Origin: CAZFVY01 sp964522665
Lineage (GTDB): Bacteria; Verrucomicrobiota; Verrucomicrobiia; Limisphaerales; CAZFVY01
Direction: 5' to 3'
NCBI GenBank assembly: GCA_964522665.1
Contig: CAZFVY010000087.1
Location: 1-31,412 of the forward strand
DNA length: 31,412 bases
A model generated the notes under the pieces. That model searched no databases. It worked only from the letters and a program-made list of their open reading frames with translations, and was not told where the DNA came from. Shown piece after piece: positions 15,242 to 22,571 of the stretch (positions within the stretch are counted from its first letter, which is position 1; each line of letters opens with the position of its first letter). The position numbers were made by a program, and so were the translations under genes.

Positions 15242-15619
15242 TCAAGGCGCCGTGGTTTTGTTTTCCTGCGGCGCGCTCACCTTGAGCACGGTGCGCAAAA
15301 TCGCGAAGACGATGGCCAAGCCGGCGTCGATCAAAGGCGTATGGGGCGCAATGGATTCACCCAATCCCGCGGGCAACACCGATACCGCCATCGCCAATAG
15401 GACCAGCCAAAACTCCGTCGTCTGGTGACCCGCCTTGATCACCGGCGCCGCGGCTTTGACGTCGGCCGCTGCCTTCTCAATGCCCGCCACGACCTCCGGC
15501 AGCCGCGGCGCGATGGGTTGCCCTGCCTTGTGCGCGACCCACAAATCCAGCATGAGCTTCACTTCCTTCTCCAAGTCCATTGCCGCCGCCGTGATTACCG
15601 TCTTGTCGCCGTCGTTCAT
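15242..15619 (-). CDS. Holin-like protein with two membrane spans
   Basis: The start at ATG 15619 gives 125 residues, MNDGDKTVITAAAMDLEKEV, because codons further upstream overlap the neighbour without need. After an amphipathic helical half come two hydrophobic stretches, TEFWLVLLAMAVSVLPAGLG (about residues 68-87) and PLIDAGLAIVFAILRTVLKV (about 95-114), and a polar C-terminus QENKTTAP. Small size, two spans and a charged tail fit class II holins, which make the membrane lesion that starts lysis. It begins 5 bases after the preceding gene. The family is not certain because holins share little sequence. Confidence 0.5.
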   Translation of the reverse strand: MNDGDKTVITAAAMDLEKEVKLMLDLWVAHKAGQPIAPRLPEVVAGIEKAAADVKAAAPVIKAGHQTTEFWLVLLAMAVSVLPAGLGESIAPHTPLIDAGLAIVFAILRTVLKVSAPQENKTTAP

Positions 15620-15623
15620 AAAA

Positions 15624-16016
15624 TCAGTTCTTGCCGGGGTGCTTCGCCGACATTGTCCCATCGCCATCGAGATGCCCCTTGAAGTAGGCGAAGCCCTCCT
15701 TGATCTCTCCGATCGCCTTGGCCAATTCATCGAGCTTTTCCGCCACGGCCATTTGTGATTGGGAGTTTTGCAACGAGGCGTTGTTCAACGACCGCCGGAA
15801 TTCGTCCTGCACGTCGGCGAGTTGCTCGCGCGTCACCATGTCCCGCGCGCTCAACTCATCCCGGCGCAGATTCTTCTTCAGGAGGAACCATTCGTTGACG
15901 AGCTTCATCGCCATCAACACCGCCGCCAGCACGGCGAGCAACTGATAGACCCATACGCCAAACGCCTCGGGCTTCACCTCGCCGATCACGTCCGCCAGCA
16001 TCATCGTCAGTTTCAT
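15624..16016 (-). CDS. Membrane protein with one span and coiled coil, inner spanin or holin partner
   Basis: The 130-residue product has an N-terminal span VWVYQLLAVLAAVLMAMKLV (residues about 21-40), then a basic stretch LLKKNLRRDELS and a long coiled coil (TREQLADVQDEFRRSLNNAS and SQMAVAEKLDELAKAIGEIK). This plan resembles i-spanins, which cross the periplasm, though the positive charges just after the span instead suggest a cytoplasmic coil. It could also be an antiholin. It lies 5 bases from the two-span protein, and the pair is probably co-translated. A heptad arm lies directly before its start. Confidence 0.5.
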   Translation of the reverse strand: MKLTMMLADVIGEVKPEAFGVWVYQLLAVLAAVLMAMKLVNEWFLLKKNLRRDELSARDMVTREQLADVQDEFRRSLNNASLQNSQSQMAVAEKLDELAKAIGEIKEGFAYFKGHLDGDGTMSAKHPGKN

Positions 16017-16056
16017 TTTCCCTTTAGCGTTTAGCCTTCAGCCTTCAGCCTTCGCG
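16017..16056. repeat. Single heptad arm before the membrane protein gene
   Basis: Five to six tandem heptads (TTTAGCG, TTTAGCC, TTCAGCC, TTCAGCC) fill the 40-base space. They directly follow the TGA stop of the secreted protein gene on the coding strand. Confidence 0.85.
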
Positions 16057-16893
16057 TCATTGTCGCCCGTGGATAAACCAGTTCGTGCGGTCACTCACCA
16101 CTTCGATCCCCTGCCATTGATTCGAGAGGACCACGCTCGACGCGCCCTGGATGTGCTCGCCGCCGTTGGGAATCACCGTCACCCAATTCGTCGTCGAGTC
16201 CACCTTGATGAAATAAAACGCCTGCCCCGGGACCGACGCCGACGCCATCAGCAGCATCGACATGCCCGTCAGCATTTGCGCCGCGTCGCATTGCACGATG
16301 TCGTCGTTCGTTGTGAGCGTGTAAGTGTTCGTCCGGTAAAGAACGTTGTACGCCAGCCCGCGCAATTGCAGATTCGTCACCAACGCCGCGCCTTTGAACG
16401 TAACGACCTGTGGCGTGGCGATAAATTGATTCGGGTTGAAGTTCGTGGCGACCGTCGCGCCGCTGACGCCGCTGGTGATCATACCGGAAATCACGTTCGT
16501 CAGGTCCCCAAAGCGCGCCACCGTCGAGGCGTCCGCGACGCTGTTCGTCCAGTTCAGCGTGTAGGTTTGGAACGTCGCCGCCGTCGCGTCCCACGAGAGC
16601 TGGCGAAACCAATTCGTGCAGTAGTTCGTGCCCGCGAAAGTGACGTTCGAGTAGGACTGCCCGTACACCAGGGACGGCAACACGTTGTTCGACCACCTGG
16701 CGCCGCCGGCGTTCTGGCTCACCCACACGAGCAGGTTCGAACCGTTCGGATTCGCGCCCGTCCAAAACGATTGGAGATGTTTGTCCCGGGGGTCCTTGCC
16801 CAACAAGGTGACCTGGGCCGAAGCGGAGAAAGAAACGACGACGAGCAGGCACACGCTTAAAATCATTCGCTTGCCTAGCGTGCCCTTCTTCAT
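16057..16893 (-). CDS. Secreted protein with fibre-like C-terminal domain
   Basis: I place the start at ATG 16893, giving a clear signal peptide MKKGTLGKRMILSVCLLVVV then SFSASAQ. AGGA lies 9 bases before it, inside the operator-like repeat. Mature residues are rich in Asn, Thr and Trp (TNWFRQLSW, LNWTNSV, STTNWVTVI, RTNWFIHGRQ). The last 90 residues follow the same order as the C-terminus of the giant fibre: an initial strand, a small loop, a 'FYFIKVD' strand, a Gly-Gly turn, then a final strand around 'TNW'. A Sec signal on a fibre-like protein is odd for a phage tail part. A secreted decoy or surface-exclusion factor would fit. The role is unproven. Confidence 0.55.
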   Translation of the reverse strand: MKKGTLGKRMILSVCLLVVVSFSASAQVTLLGKDPRDKHLQSFWTGANPNGSNLLVWVSQNAGGARWSNNVLPSLVYGQSYSNVTFAGTNYCTNWFRQLSWDATAATFQTYTLNWTNSVADASTVARFGDLTNVISGMITSGVSGATVATNFNPNQFIATPQVVTFKGAALVTNLQLRGLAYNVLYRTNTYTLTTNDDIVQCDAAQMLTGMSMLLMASASVPGQAFYFIKVDSTTNWVTVIPNGGEHIQGASSVVLSNQWQGIEVVSDRTNWFIHGRQ

Positions 16894-16912
16894 ATGATTG
16901 TTTCCTATCATA
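16893..16912 (-). promoter_or_regulatory. Operator-like inverted repeat overlapping the secreted-protein start
   Basis: The site reads TATGATAG GAAA CAATCATA on the coding strand and overlaps the start codon. It also contains the likely ribosome-binding AGGA. Binding here would block translation start or transcription. A TTGACG motif lies 11 bases before TATGAT. Confidence 0.65.
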
Positions 16913-16930
16913 CTTAAATCGATCGTCAAC

Positions 16931-17983
16931 CTAAAATTTGCCCGTGAATGGCACCCAGTTGAACATCCCGTGCTCCGGATGCACCAGAAAGGCCACCTGG
17001 CTCGGCGCCGCGTGCCGCGCGCAGCAGTGATCGAACTCGCTCGTGCCGCTCAAACTGCCGTTCGTCAGCATGTTCCCGCCGATGATCGCCGGCACATGCC
17101 AGTGCCCGAAGACCGTGTAGTGAAAGCCCATGTTCTTCAGGTTCATCCGGCGCGTCGCCTCGCGGCCCTGCATCCGGCCGAATCCGTAGTACGGAAAACC
17201 CAACTGCCCCTTGATCAGATCACCGTGCTCCGTCAGGAACTTGAAGCCATTGATCGGGCAGAGGAGCTTCGCGCCCTTCGCGACGGTGAAGCCGATGTTG
17301 CCCAGGCCGCGCAGCATGGACATCGCCAACTCGTGCACAAGGAAACTCATGTTGTTGGATGTCTTCTGTTTCGCCTGCGGCTTCTTCTGCAATCGACCGT
17401 GGTTATCCGCGCCGACCATGAACACGTCGAGCCGCTTGCAATGCCCTGCCAGCCGGCGCAACACCTCGCCGAGCAGCAGCCCTGCCTTCGCGGTTTGCTC
17501 CGGCAACGGAAACTCGTTTGTGGCGAGCAATTCCCCGTGAATATCTCCCGACACATAATCCCCGACGCAGAGCGCGGCGATCCGGTCGATGGGATACGAT
17601 TTGCGCTGCACCTCGATCCACGCCAGGAAGGCCGCGACGATGCCAAAGATGCGCCGCTCCGCGATGGCGTAACTGTAACGCCCGAAACCCTCCGTCTCCT
17701 GCGGGTTGGTCCGCTCGCCGATATGCCAATCCGAAAGCACGATCACCGCCGTAACCGGGCGGCCGGCGCCGTTGTGTTTCAACTTGAACGCCGGAAAGGG
17801 ATGCGCCGCGGCCACCGAGGCGCAACATGCCTCCGCGAACTCCTGCTGCTCCGCGAGGATGTCGCGCAGATTTTTGTTCGCCTTATCCATCTCGGCGATC
17901 TGCTTCCGCAGGTGGACCACCTGGTCCGTGGGCGGCGTTTCCTGGGCGGCGATCTCGTCTAGGGTTTCCGTTTTGGGTTTCAT
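16931..17983 (-). CDS. Calcineurin-type metallophosphoesterase
   Basis: All five metal-binding motifs are visible in the 350 residues: SDWHIG (Asp85, His87), GDYVSGD (142-147), GADNHGR (193-195, the GNH box), TEHGD (252-254) and GHWH (292-295). The enzyme should cleave phosphodiesters or phosphomonoesters with two divalent metals. Residues 20-55 form a helix, perhaps a coiled coil, before the catalytic domain. Its ATG overlaps the stop of the winged-helix-like gene in an ATGA, so the two are coupled. Relatives in phages and host defence act on nucleic acids, but the substrate cannot be read here. Its place in a structural block is unusual. Confidence 0.85.
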   Translation of the reverse strand: MKPKTETLDEIAAQETPPTDQVVHLRKQIAEMDKANKNLRDILAEQQEFAEACCASVAAAHPFPAFKLKHNGAGRPVTAVIVLSDWHIGERTNPQETEGFGRYSYAIAERRIFGIVAAFLAWIEVQRKSYPIDRIAALCVGDYVSGDIHGELLATNEFPLPEQTAKAGLLLGEVLRRLAGHCKRLDVFMVGADNHGRLQKKPQAKQKTSNNMSFLVHELAMSMLRGLGNIGFTVAKGAKLLCPINGFKFLTEHGDLIKGQLGFPYYGFGRMQGREATRRMNLKNMGFHYTVFGHWHVPAIIGGNMLTNGSLSGTSEFDHCCARHAAPSQVAFLVHPEHGMFNWVPFTGKF

Positions 17984-18291
17984 GGCACGTTGAACCGTTT
18001 CCGATAAGCCGCGATCGTCTCCTTGTTTCCCCAGCGTGTTCCACTCGCCGTGCTCTTCATCGCCCGGTAATCCCGCAACGCCTTGTGCGTCGTCACCTCC
18101 GCGATCTCCGGCCGGCCTACCGCCTCCGCCAAATCACTCGTTTTCATCACGTGCCCCAGCGGCAGCGCGTCCAAGACCGCGATCATGCGCCGCACCGTCG
18201 CCGGCAACAGGTTCTCCACGATCGGCCCGACGCCCACCTCAACGAACTGAATCTCGCCAACCCTTTCCCCTTTGACTTTAGCATTTAGCAT
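17980..18291 (-). CDS. Winged-helix-like small protein coupled to the phosphoesterase
   Basis: The 103-residue product has PATVRRMIAVLDALPLGHVM, MKTSDLAEAVGRPEIAEVTT and a basic tail GTRWGNKETIAAYRKRF, the order of helices expected of a small winged helix-turn-helix. The first residues MLNAKVK come from a heptad arm that also supplies the ATG; a start nearer to residue 15 is possible. The stop lies inside the ATG of the phosphoesterase gene (ATGA). It may regulate or recruit that enzyme to DNA. No operator is seen at its own start. The fold call is moderate. Confidence 0.55.
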   Translation of the reverse strand: MLNAKVKGERVGEIQFVEVGVGPIVENLLPATVRRMIAVLDALPLGHVMKTSDLAEAVGRPEIAEVTTHKALRDYRAMKSTASGTRWGNKETIAAYRKRFNVP

Positions 18292-18306
18292 TTAGCCCTC
18301 AGCCTT
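18275..18306. repeat. Single heptad arm that supplies the winged-helix start codon
   Basis: The coding-strand heptads contain ATGCTAAATGCTAAA and the first ATG is the predicted start at 18291. The array begins a few bases after the TAA stop of the malectin-domain gene. Confidence 0.75.
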
Positions 18307-18308
18307 GG

Positions 18309-20000
18309 TTACGATTGTGGAATCAATTCAATGCCGTTGATCTGGCACGCGTAGGTGGCGATCCAGCCGCCTGTCGGAACGCGCGGCACGAGCTGCACCG
18401 TGATCGCGCCGTTCGTGTCCGGCGTCGTCGTGAACTCCTGAACCGTGGCGACGTAGTTCCCCACCGCGGCGCAAATGTCGTAGAGGCTCACCGAGGAGGT
18501 GGTCGCGCCGATCACGTTGATGTCGAACCGTTGCGCCCCGACCATCGGCGTGCCGAAGGAATCGTTGATGAAATCCGCGAAGTGCAGGCGCACCGTGTAG
18601 GTGACTCCCCGAGCCAGGCCCGGGATAACGTAGTTGACAGGGCTTTGCGTAAATGTCTGCCGACGGCAACTCTGATAGACCGCGAGCGGCGCCGGATTCG
18701 TCACGCCCGTCAGGTCGATCGCGTGCGAAGTCGTCTGCGCCGCGCCGGAATCGAAGTAGGCGTCCGTGACGTACGGACTCTGCGCGCCGCCGCCGCAGTT
18801 GATCCGGATCGCGCTGAACGAGCTGATCGACGGCCGCAACGAGAGCGAGATGTTCACGCGCGACGCTTCATTCTCGATCACCCCCACGCCGCTCAACACG
18901 CGCCACCGGGCGTAGGTGTTTGCGGGTAACACCAGGTCGTCGCTGGTGTAATCCTTGAAATTGTTGACCTCCGTGTTCGGCGTGCCCGAGGGAATCGTCA
19001 ACGTCTCCTGCACGACCCCGTTCAACTCGAGTCCCAGCGTCACGTTCGCGGTCGGGGCCAGCGCCACGACGTTCGCGTTCAAAATCTGCATCGCCGTGCC
19101 CCACCGATGCCGCCCGCCGATGTAGCCGCTATCGACGCCCGTTTGCGCCGCCGGGCAGGCGTCGTGCCGCGTGAAACTCACCGACTGATCGAGTTGCAGC
19201 AACACCAACATCTGGTCGAGCGTCCGCTTGTCCGCCGCGCTCAGGAAGCCGTCCGCGCTCTCCGTGGCCAGCCCGTGCGTGTGGTTGCCCGCCGCCGGCG
19301 TGCTCGCCGTCGTGCCGAGCGGCACCGCCAACCCGTCCGATAATATCGTGAGCGGCGCGTTGCCCGCCGATGGCGACGCGCTCAACTTCACCGCGCCCGT
19401 CACATTGCCGTTGACGTCCTCCGTCAACGTCATTGTGGACGAGGCGCCGAACGTTGGCCCAACGCCGCTGCCGCTGATGTCTCCGCGCGCGACCTGGGTG
19501 TGGCTCGATCCGAAATCCACCGCGACTCCGCTAATCGTCGCCTTCAATCCCCCGTTCGGCGCGAGGATCACTTCCCCGGCCAAAATCTGGCCGTTCAACG
19601 TCAACCCCAAGCTCAGGCTCGGGCCGAGCGTCACCGGGTCGTGCAGTTGGGCATGCGTGTGATCGCCCGCGGCGATCGCGCCAACGCCACTGCCGACGTT
19701 CACGTAAACGCCATTCGTATCCGAGAGCAGTCCACCACCCGTCTTGAGCTTGACGCTCGCCGTGTAGTATGTCCCGTCGGCGTACCATGTGACCGTGTCC
19801 CCATCCACGATGTAGAGTCCGATCACTATCTTCGTCGCCGCCGCAAAATCCGTGATGTTGGCCGCCACGTGCTGATGCGACACCGGCGCGACTCCCGAGA
19901 GCGCCGTCTGAAACTCCGTCAAACGCACGGCATGATGCGGCGCCGTCGCCGCGTTGTTCGCCGTGAAACTATCCGCCGTCGTGGGACTCAGCGTGGCCAT
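18309..20000 (-). CDS. Fibre protein with C-terminal malectin-like carbohydrate-binding domain
   Basis: The 563-residue protein begins with a beta-rich fibre part: repeated Gly-rich strands and AAGDHTHAQLH and AAGNHTHGLATES motifs, with SADGFLSAADKRTLDQMLV, common in tail or head fibre stems. Residues about 398-563 form a malectin-like domain: IRINCGG, a tyrosine/aspartate strand (VTDAYFDSG), YQSCRR, VNYVIPGLARGVTYTVRLHF ADF, AQRFDINVIG, SLYDICAAVG and a final ATYACQINGIELI. Malectin domains bind carbohydrate, so this is probably the receptor-binding tip that recognises the host envelope. The gene lies right after the portal, away from the other fibre gene. Stop TAA is followed by a heptad arm. 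Confidence 0.8.
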   Translation of the reverse strand: MATLSPTTADSFTANNAATAPHHAVRLTEFQTALSGVAPVSHQHVAANITDFAAATKIVIGLYIVDGDTVTWYADGTYYTASVKLKTGGGLLSDTNGVYVNVGSGVGAIAAGDHTHAQLHDPVTLGPSLSLGLTLNGQILAGEVILAPNGGLKATISGVAVDFGSSHTQVARGDISGSGVGPTFGASSTMTLTEDVNGNVTGAVKLSASPSAGNAPLTILSDGLAVPLGTTASTPAAGNHTHGLATESADGFLSAADKRTLDQMLVLLQLDQSVSFTRHDACPAAQTGVDSGYIGGRHRWGTAMQILNANVVALAPTANVTLGLELNGVVQETLTIPSGTPNTEVNNFKDYTSDDLVLPANTYARWRVLSGVGVIENEASRVNISLSLRPSISSFSAIRINCGGGAQSPYVTDAYFDSGAAQTTSHAIDLTGVTNPAPLAVYQSCRRQTFTQSPVNYVIPGLARGVTYTVRLHFADFINDSFGTPMVGAQRFDINVIGATTSSVSLYDICAAVGNYVATVQEFTTTPDTNGAITVQLVPRVPTGGWIATYACQINGIELIPQS

Positions 20001-20006
20001 GTTAAG

Positions 20007-20109
20007 CGAAGGCTAAAGGCCGAATTCTAAATGCTGAAGTAGCTGCACAACTATGTAGAGGCGTGGCGTTCATTTTCCTTTAGCCCTTAGCATTCAGCCT
20101 TCAGCCTTC
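20007..20109. repeat. Heptad inverted pair between portal and malectin fibre genes
   Basis: The left arm at 20007-20039 and right arm at 20077-20109 lie in one 93-base space. The right arm provides the TGA stop of the portal gene, so the portal C-terminus reads KAEG. Confidence 0.8.
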
Positions 20110-21491
20110 GTGGCCGCTCCGCCTTCTGGTCCGTCGCCGGGTGAACCTTTCGGCCGTCCGCCCTGACCGGCGCCTGGGCGCGTGCCGTGCGCGGAGTCGA
20201 AGACCGGCAGCTTCTGTGCCGCCGGAAGCAACGCCTCTTCCTGCTTGTTGGCCCGCTCCTCGTCCACGTCCCAACCGGCTTGCTCGATGAACGTCTTTTG
20301 CGAGAGCGGCCCCGTCTGCAAACCGAACCGCAACAGGTTGCTCGCCTGCGCCGGGTCCGTGAAGATCGCGTTGGACCATTTCACCTGCACCTTGGCGGGC
20401 GGATCCCACGCCTGATTGATCACCGAGGTCAACCAGTCTCCGACCTGGCGGCGATCCTCCGCGACGTCCGCCTTGAGCATCTGCAGCAGGCTTTCGTTCG
20501 CCTGCTTCGCCACGTACATCATCCCGACCGGGCCGGACCACAGCGCGAGCCGCTGAATGACGCTGTCATATTTATCGTGCCCGAGCCGCTTGGTGTCCGG
20601 TCCGGGGTAAACAAAGTCCACGTCGAAGTTCGTCGTGATGTCCATCCGGCCCTTGCGCCCTTCGAATTGCTTCTGCATCGCGTCCGAGCGGCGTTGCGTC
20701 CAAAACCAATGGTTCGTGCCGGCCCGCGGCCCGTTGCGAATCTCGTGCCCGATCTTGATTTGCATCACCACCCGCCGCAATTCTTCAGAGATGAGGTTGT
20801 CCCCCACCTCCATCGATTGCATCTGGTTGATCGATCGATAGCACGCGATCAACGAAGGCGGCGTGAAGCCCTGCCCCTTGCGACCGCGGCGCAATACCTT
20901 GAAGAATTCCCCTTTCTCCTCGTCGAGCACGATGTAACCGGAGATGTAACGCCGGATCTCCGCCTCCGTCATGCCGCTGCCGACGAGTTGGTTCGCCTTA
21001 AACCGGAACCGCACCTTCATCCGCTCGTAACCGAGCGCGTCGGTGTAATAGCAATCCTCGGGCGGCAGCAGCAGCGCGCCGCGAGTCCGATTTCCCGCTA
21101 TGCGCCAGAAGCCAACCACGTTGCACATGAGCAGCCAATCGACCCAGGTATCGCGCGCGAACGCGCCGATCTCACCGCCGACGTTGCGCCACCACTCGTC
21201 GTGACTCTTCTGAATCTCCGCGCTCAGCTTGCCCACCGGCTTGAGCTTGAAACCGAAATTGTAGAAGGAAACCTTCCGGGGCAGGATACCGGCGAGGAAA
21301 GCGTTCTTGATCAAATGGACGCGCGCAAGCTTCAAACCGGTGGCGACCTCCTGCGGCGAGGCGTTCTCCGGATCCCAATTCCAATCCGACGGCTCGCCCG
21401 TTTCGCCGAGACTGCACATCTCCCGTTGCGAACCCCTGACCGTGATTCCATCCGGCCGTTTGGCCTTGCGCTGCTTGCCTTGCTTCGTCAT
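20094..21491 (-). CDS. Portal protein
   Basis: The product has about 465 residues from ATG 21491 (MTKQGKQRKAKRPDGITVRG); a GTG at 21509 would add six. GGTGGGG precedes 21491 at a good distance. The N-terminal half contains QEVATGLKLARVHLIKNAFL and AFARDTWVDWLLMCNVVGFW, a domain rich in aromatic residues, then NQMQSMEVGDNLISEELRRV and YDSVIQRLALWSGPVGMMYV. The C-terminal third, with ANESLLQMLKADVAEDRRQV and LRFGLQTGPLSQKTFIEQAG, is as in phage portals that form the DNA channel. It follows the terminase genes, as usual. The disordered end is Gly/Pro-rich and finishes in KAEG from a heptad array. Confidence 0.85.
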   Translation of the reverse strand: MTKQGKQRKAKRPDGITVRGSQREMCSLGETGEPSDWNWDPENASPQEVATGLKLARVHLIKNAFLAGILPRKVSFYNFGFKLKPVGKLSAEIQKSHDEWWRNVGGEIGAFARDTWVDWLLMCNVVGFWRIAGNRTRGALLLPPEDCYYTDALGYERMKVRFRFKANQLVGSGMTEAEIRRYISGYIVLDEEKGEFFKVLRRGRKGQGFTPPSLIACYRSINQMQSMEVGDNLISEELRRVVMQIKIGHEIRNGPRAGTNHWFWTQRRSDAMQKQFEGRKGRMDITTNFDVDFVYPGPDTKRLGHDKYDSVIQRLALWSGPVGMMYVAKQANESLLQMLKADVAEDRRQVGDWLTSVINQAWDPPAKVQVKWSNAIFTDPAQASNLLRFGLQTGPLSQKTFIEQAGWDVDEERANKQEEALLPAAQKLPVFDSAHGTRPGAGQGGRPKGSPGDGPEGGAATKAEG

Positions 21492-21523
21492 CAGCCCCAC
21501 CGCGCTCACACTTCGCGCAGAAC

Positions 21524-21543
21524 GTCAATAGGAATCTATCATA
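21524..21543 (-). promoter_or_regulatory. Operator-like inverted repeat before the portal gene
   Basis: On the coding strand: TATGATAG ATTC CTATTGAC, with a degenerate right half. It lies 33 bases before the ATG at 21491. It is the weakest of four copies but keeps the TATGATAG half and the spacing. Confidence 0.55.
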
Positions 21544-21556
21544 CCTCAAAACGCGC

Positions 21557-21740
21557 CAAGGCTGATGGCTAAATTCTAAATGCTAAAGTAGGGCAATGGC
21601 GCCTTGGACTGCGGCGGCAAGCGCAGCGCGACGCCCCTGCCCGTCCGGCAGGCGGGGCTTTCGGGTGACCAGATGCCGCGACCAAGGCGGTGTCGCCCTC
21701 TGTAGTCACTTCAGCAATCAGCCTTCAGCCTTTAGCCTTT
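21557..21740. repeat. Composite repeat: heptad arms with a GC-rich palindromic body
   Basis: Arms lie at 21557-21588 and 21709-21740. Between them is a body that starts GCGCCTTGGACTGCGGCGG and continues with GCAAGCGCAGCGCGACGCC, with matching GGCGGTGTCGC near 21690. It includes an extra hairpin (CCCCTGCCCG...GGCGGGG). The right arm supplies the terminase nuclease stop (AAA GGC TAA). Confidence 0.8.
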
Positions 21741-22571
21741 CTTCGCCCATCCCCCGCATAGCCCCGCGTCCGCGTCCGCCATATCCCAACCCGCTTCCTG
21801 GTCAATGAGCCACATCCGGAACGCGATGTAGGCGTTGCGCGCCGCGTCGTGAAAATCGTCTTTCCCCTGGCTGACGAAAACGTAGGCGCCGTGCCTGGTC
21901 GTGGCCCACGAGCCGTCTTCCTTTGTGGCGACCGATACCGATTGGCATTGCTTGCCCACCACGGTGAGCAACTTCGAAGCCCATTGCTTTTCCTCGGGCC
22001 AGCCGGCGAGCTGCTCCGCCGTGCGCTCGTGGTGCGGCGGCATGAAACCGATTTGCGCCTTCTCGATCGCGTTGCGGAATGCCATGTTGATGATCGTCTT
22101 GAGCACGTCATCGCCCTGGGCGTTCTTCAAATCCGGAAACATCTTCTTCAACCCCTCGTCGCCGCGATAGAGCAAGTGCAGGATATGCTTTGATACCGCC
22201 GCCTCGACGTCGTCCGCTCGCGTGATCGGCGTCACGTCCTGCTCGATCCCGTCGATGATTTGGCGGGGCACGCGCAATTCCCGTTCGATCCACTGGCCGC
22301 CGCCGCCGTGATCCATCACGATTTTGGCCAAACCGAAGTCCCGCTCCTTGGCGTGAATGAGTCCGCTGTATTGGCGGGCCGACATCGACCGCGCCATGCG
22401 CGCCCAAACCAGATCAAACTTCCAATCCGACTCATTCTCCGCCGGCTCCGCGACCGCCGGTGTCGCCCGCCCGATCACCAACGCCCCGCGATCACTACGC
22501 GATTGTTGCGCCGGCGCCGAGTCCACGCCGAGGAAGAAATACGCCAGCCGCCTGATGAGGCCCAAGTTCAC
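21732..22571 (-). CDS. terL: Large terminase, nuclease half (separate gene)
   Basis: The 279-residue protein carries the three acidic motifs of the RuvC-like terminase nuclease: YFFLGVDSAP (Asp17) with SDRGALVIGRA after it, KIVMDHGGGG (Asp87) and GKDDFHDAA (238-242). It should cut the DNA concatemer at packaging start and end. It begins with a GTG that overlaps the ATPase stop (GTGA), so it is translated as a separate, coupled chain rather than as part of one protein. In most phages both domains are one chain of about 450-600 residues. The combined lengths, about 607, agree. The stop TAA comes from a heptad array. Confidence 0.85.
   Translation of the reverse strand: MNLGLIRRLAYFFLGVDSAPAQQSRSDRGALVIGRATPAVAEPAENESDWKFDLVWARMARSMSARQYSGLIHAKERDFGLAKIVMDHGGGGQWIERELRVPRQIIDGIEQDVTPITRADDVEAAVSKHILHLLYRGDEGLKKMFPDLKNAQGDDVLKTIINMAFRNAIEKAQIGFMPPHHERTAEQLAGWPEEKQWASKLLTVVGKQCQSVSVATKEDGSWATTRHGAYVFVSQGKDDFHDAARNAYIAFRMWLIDQEAGWDMADADAGLCGGWAKKG

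Noticed and set aside
20187..21572. 461-residue plus-strand open frame opposite the portal gene
   Set aside because: It is rich in Arg, His and Leu as expected for an antisense frame, and the portal frame explains the region fully.
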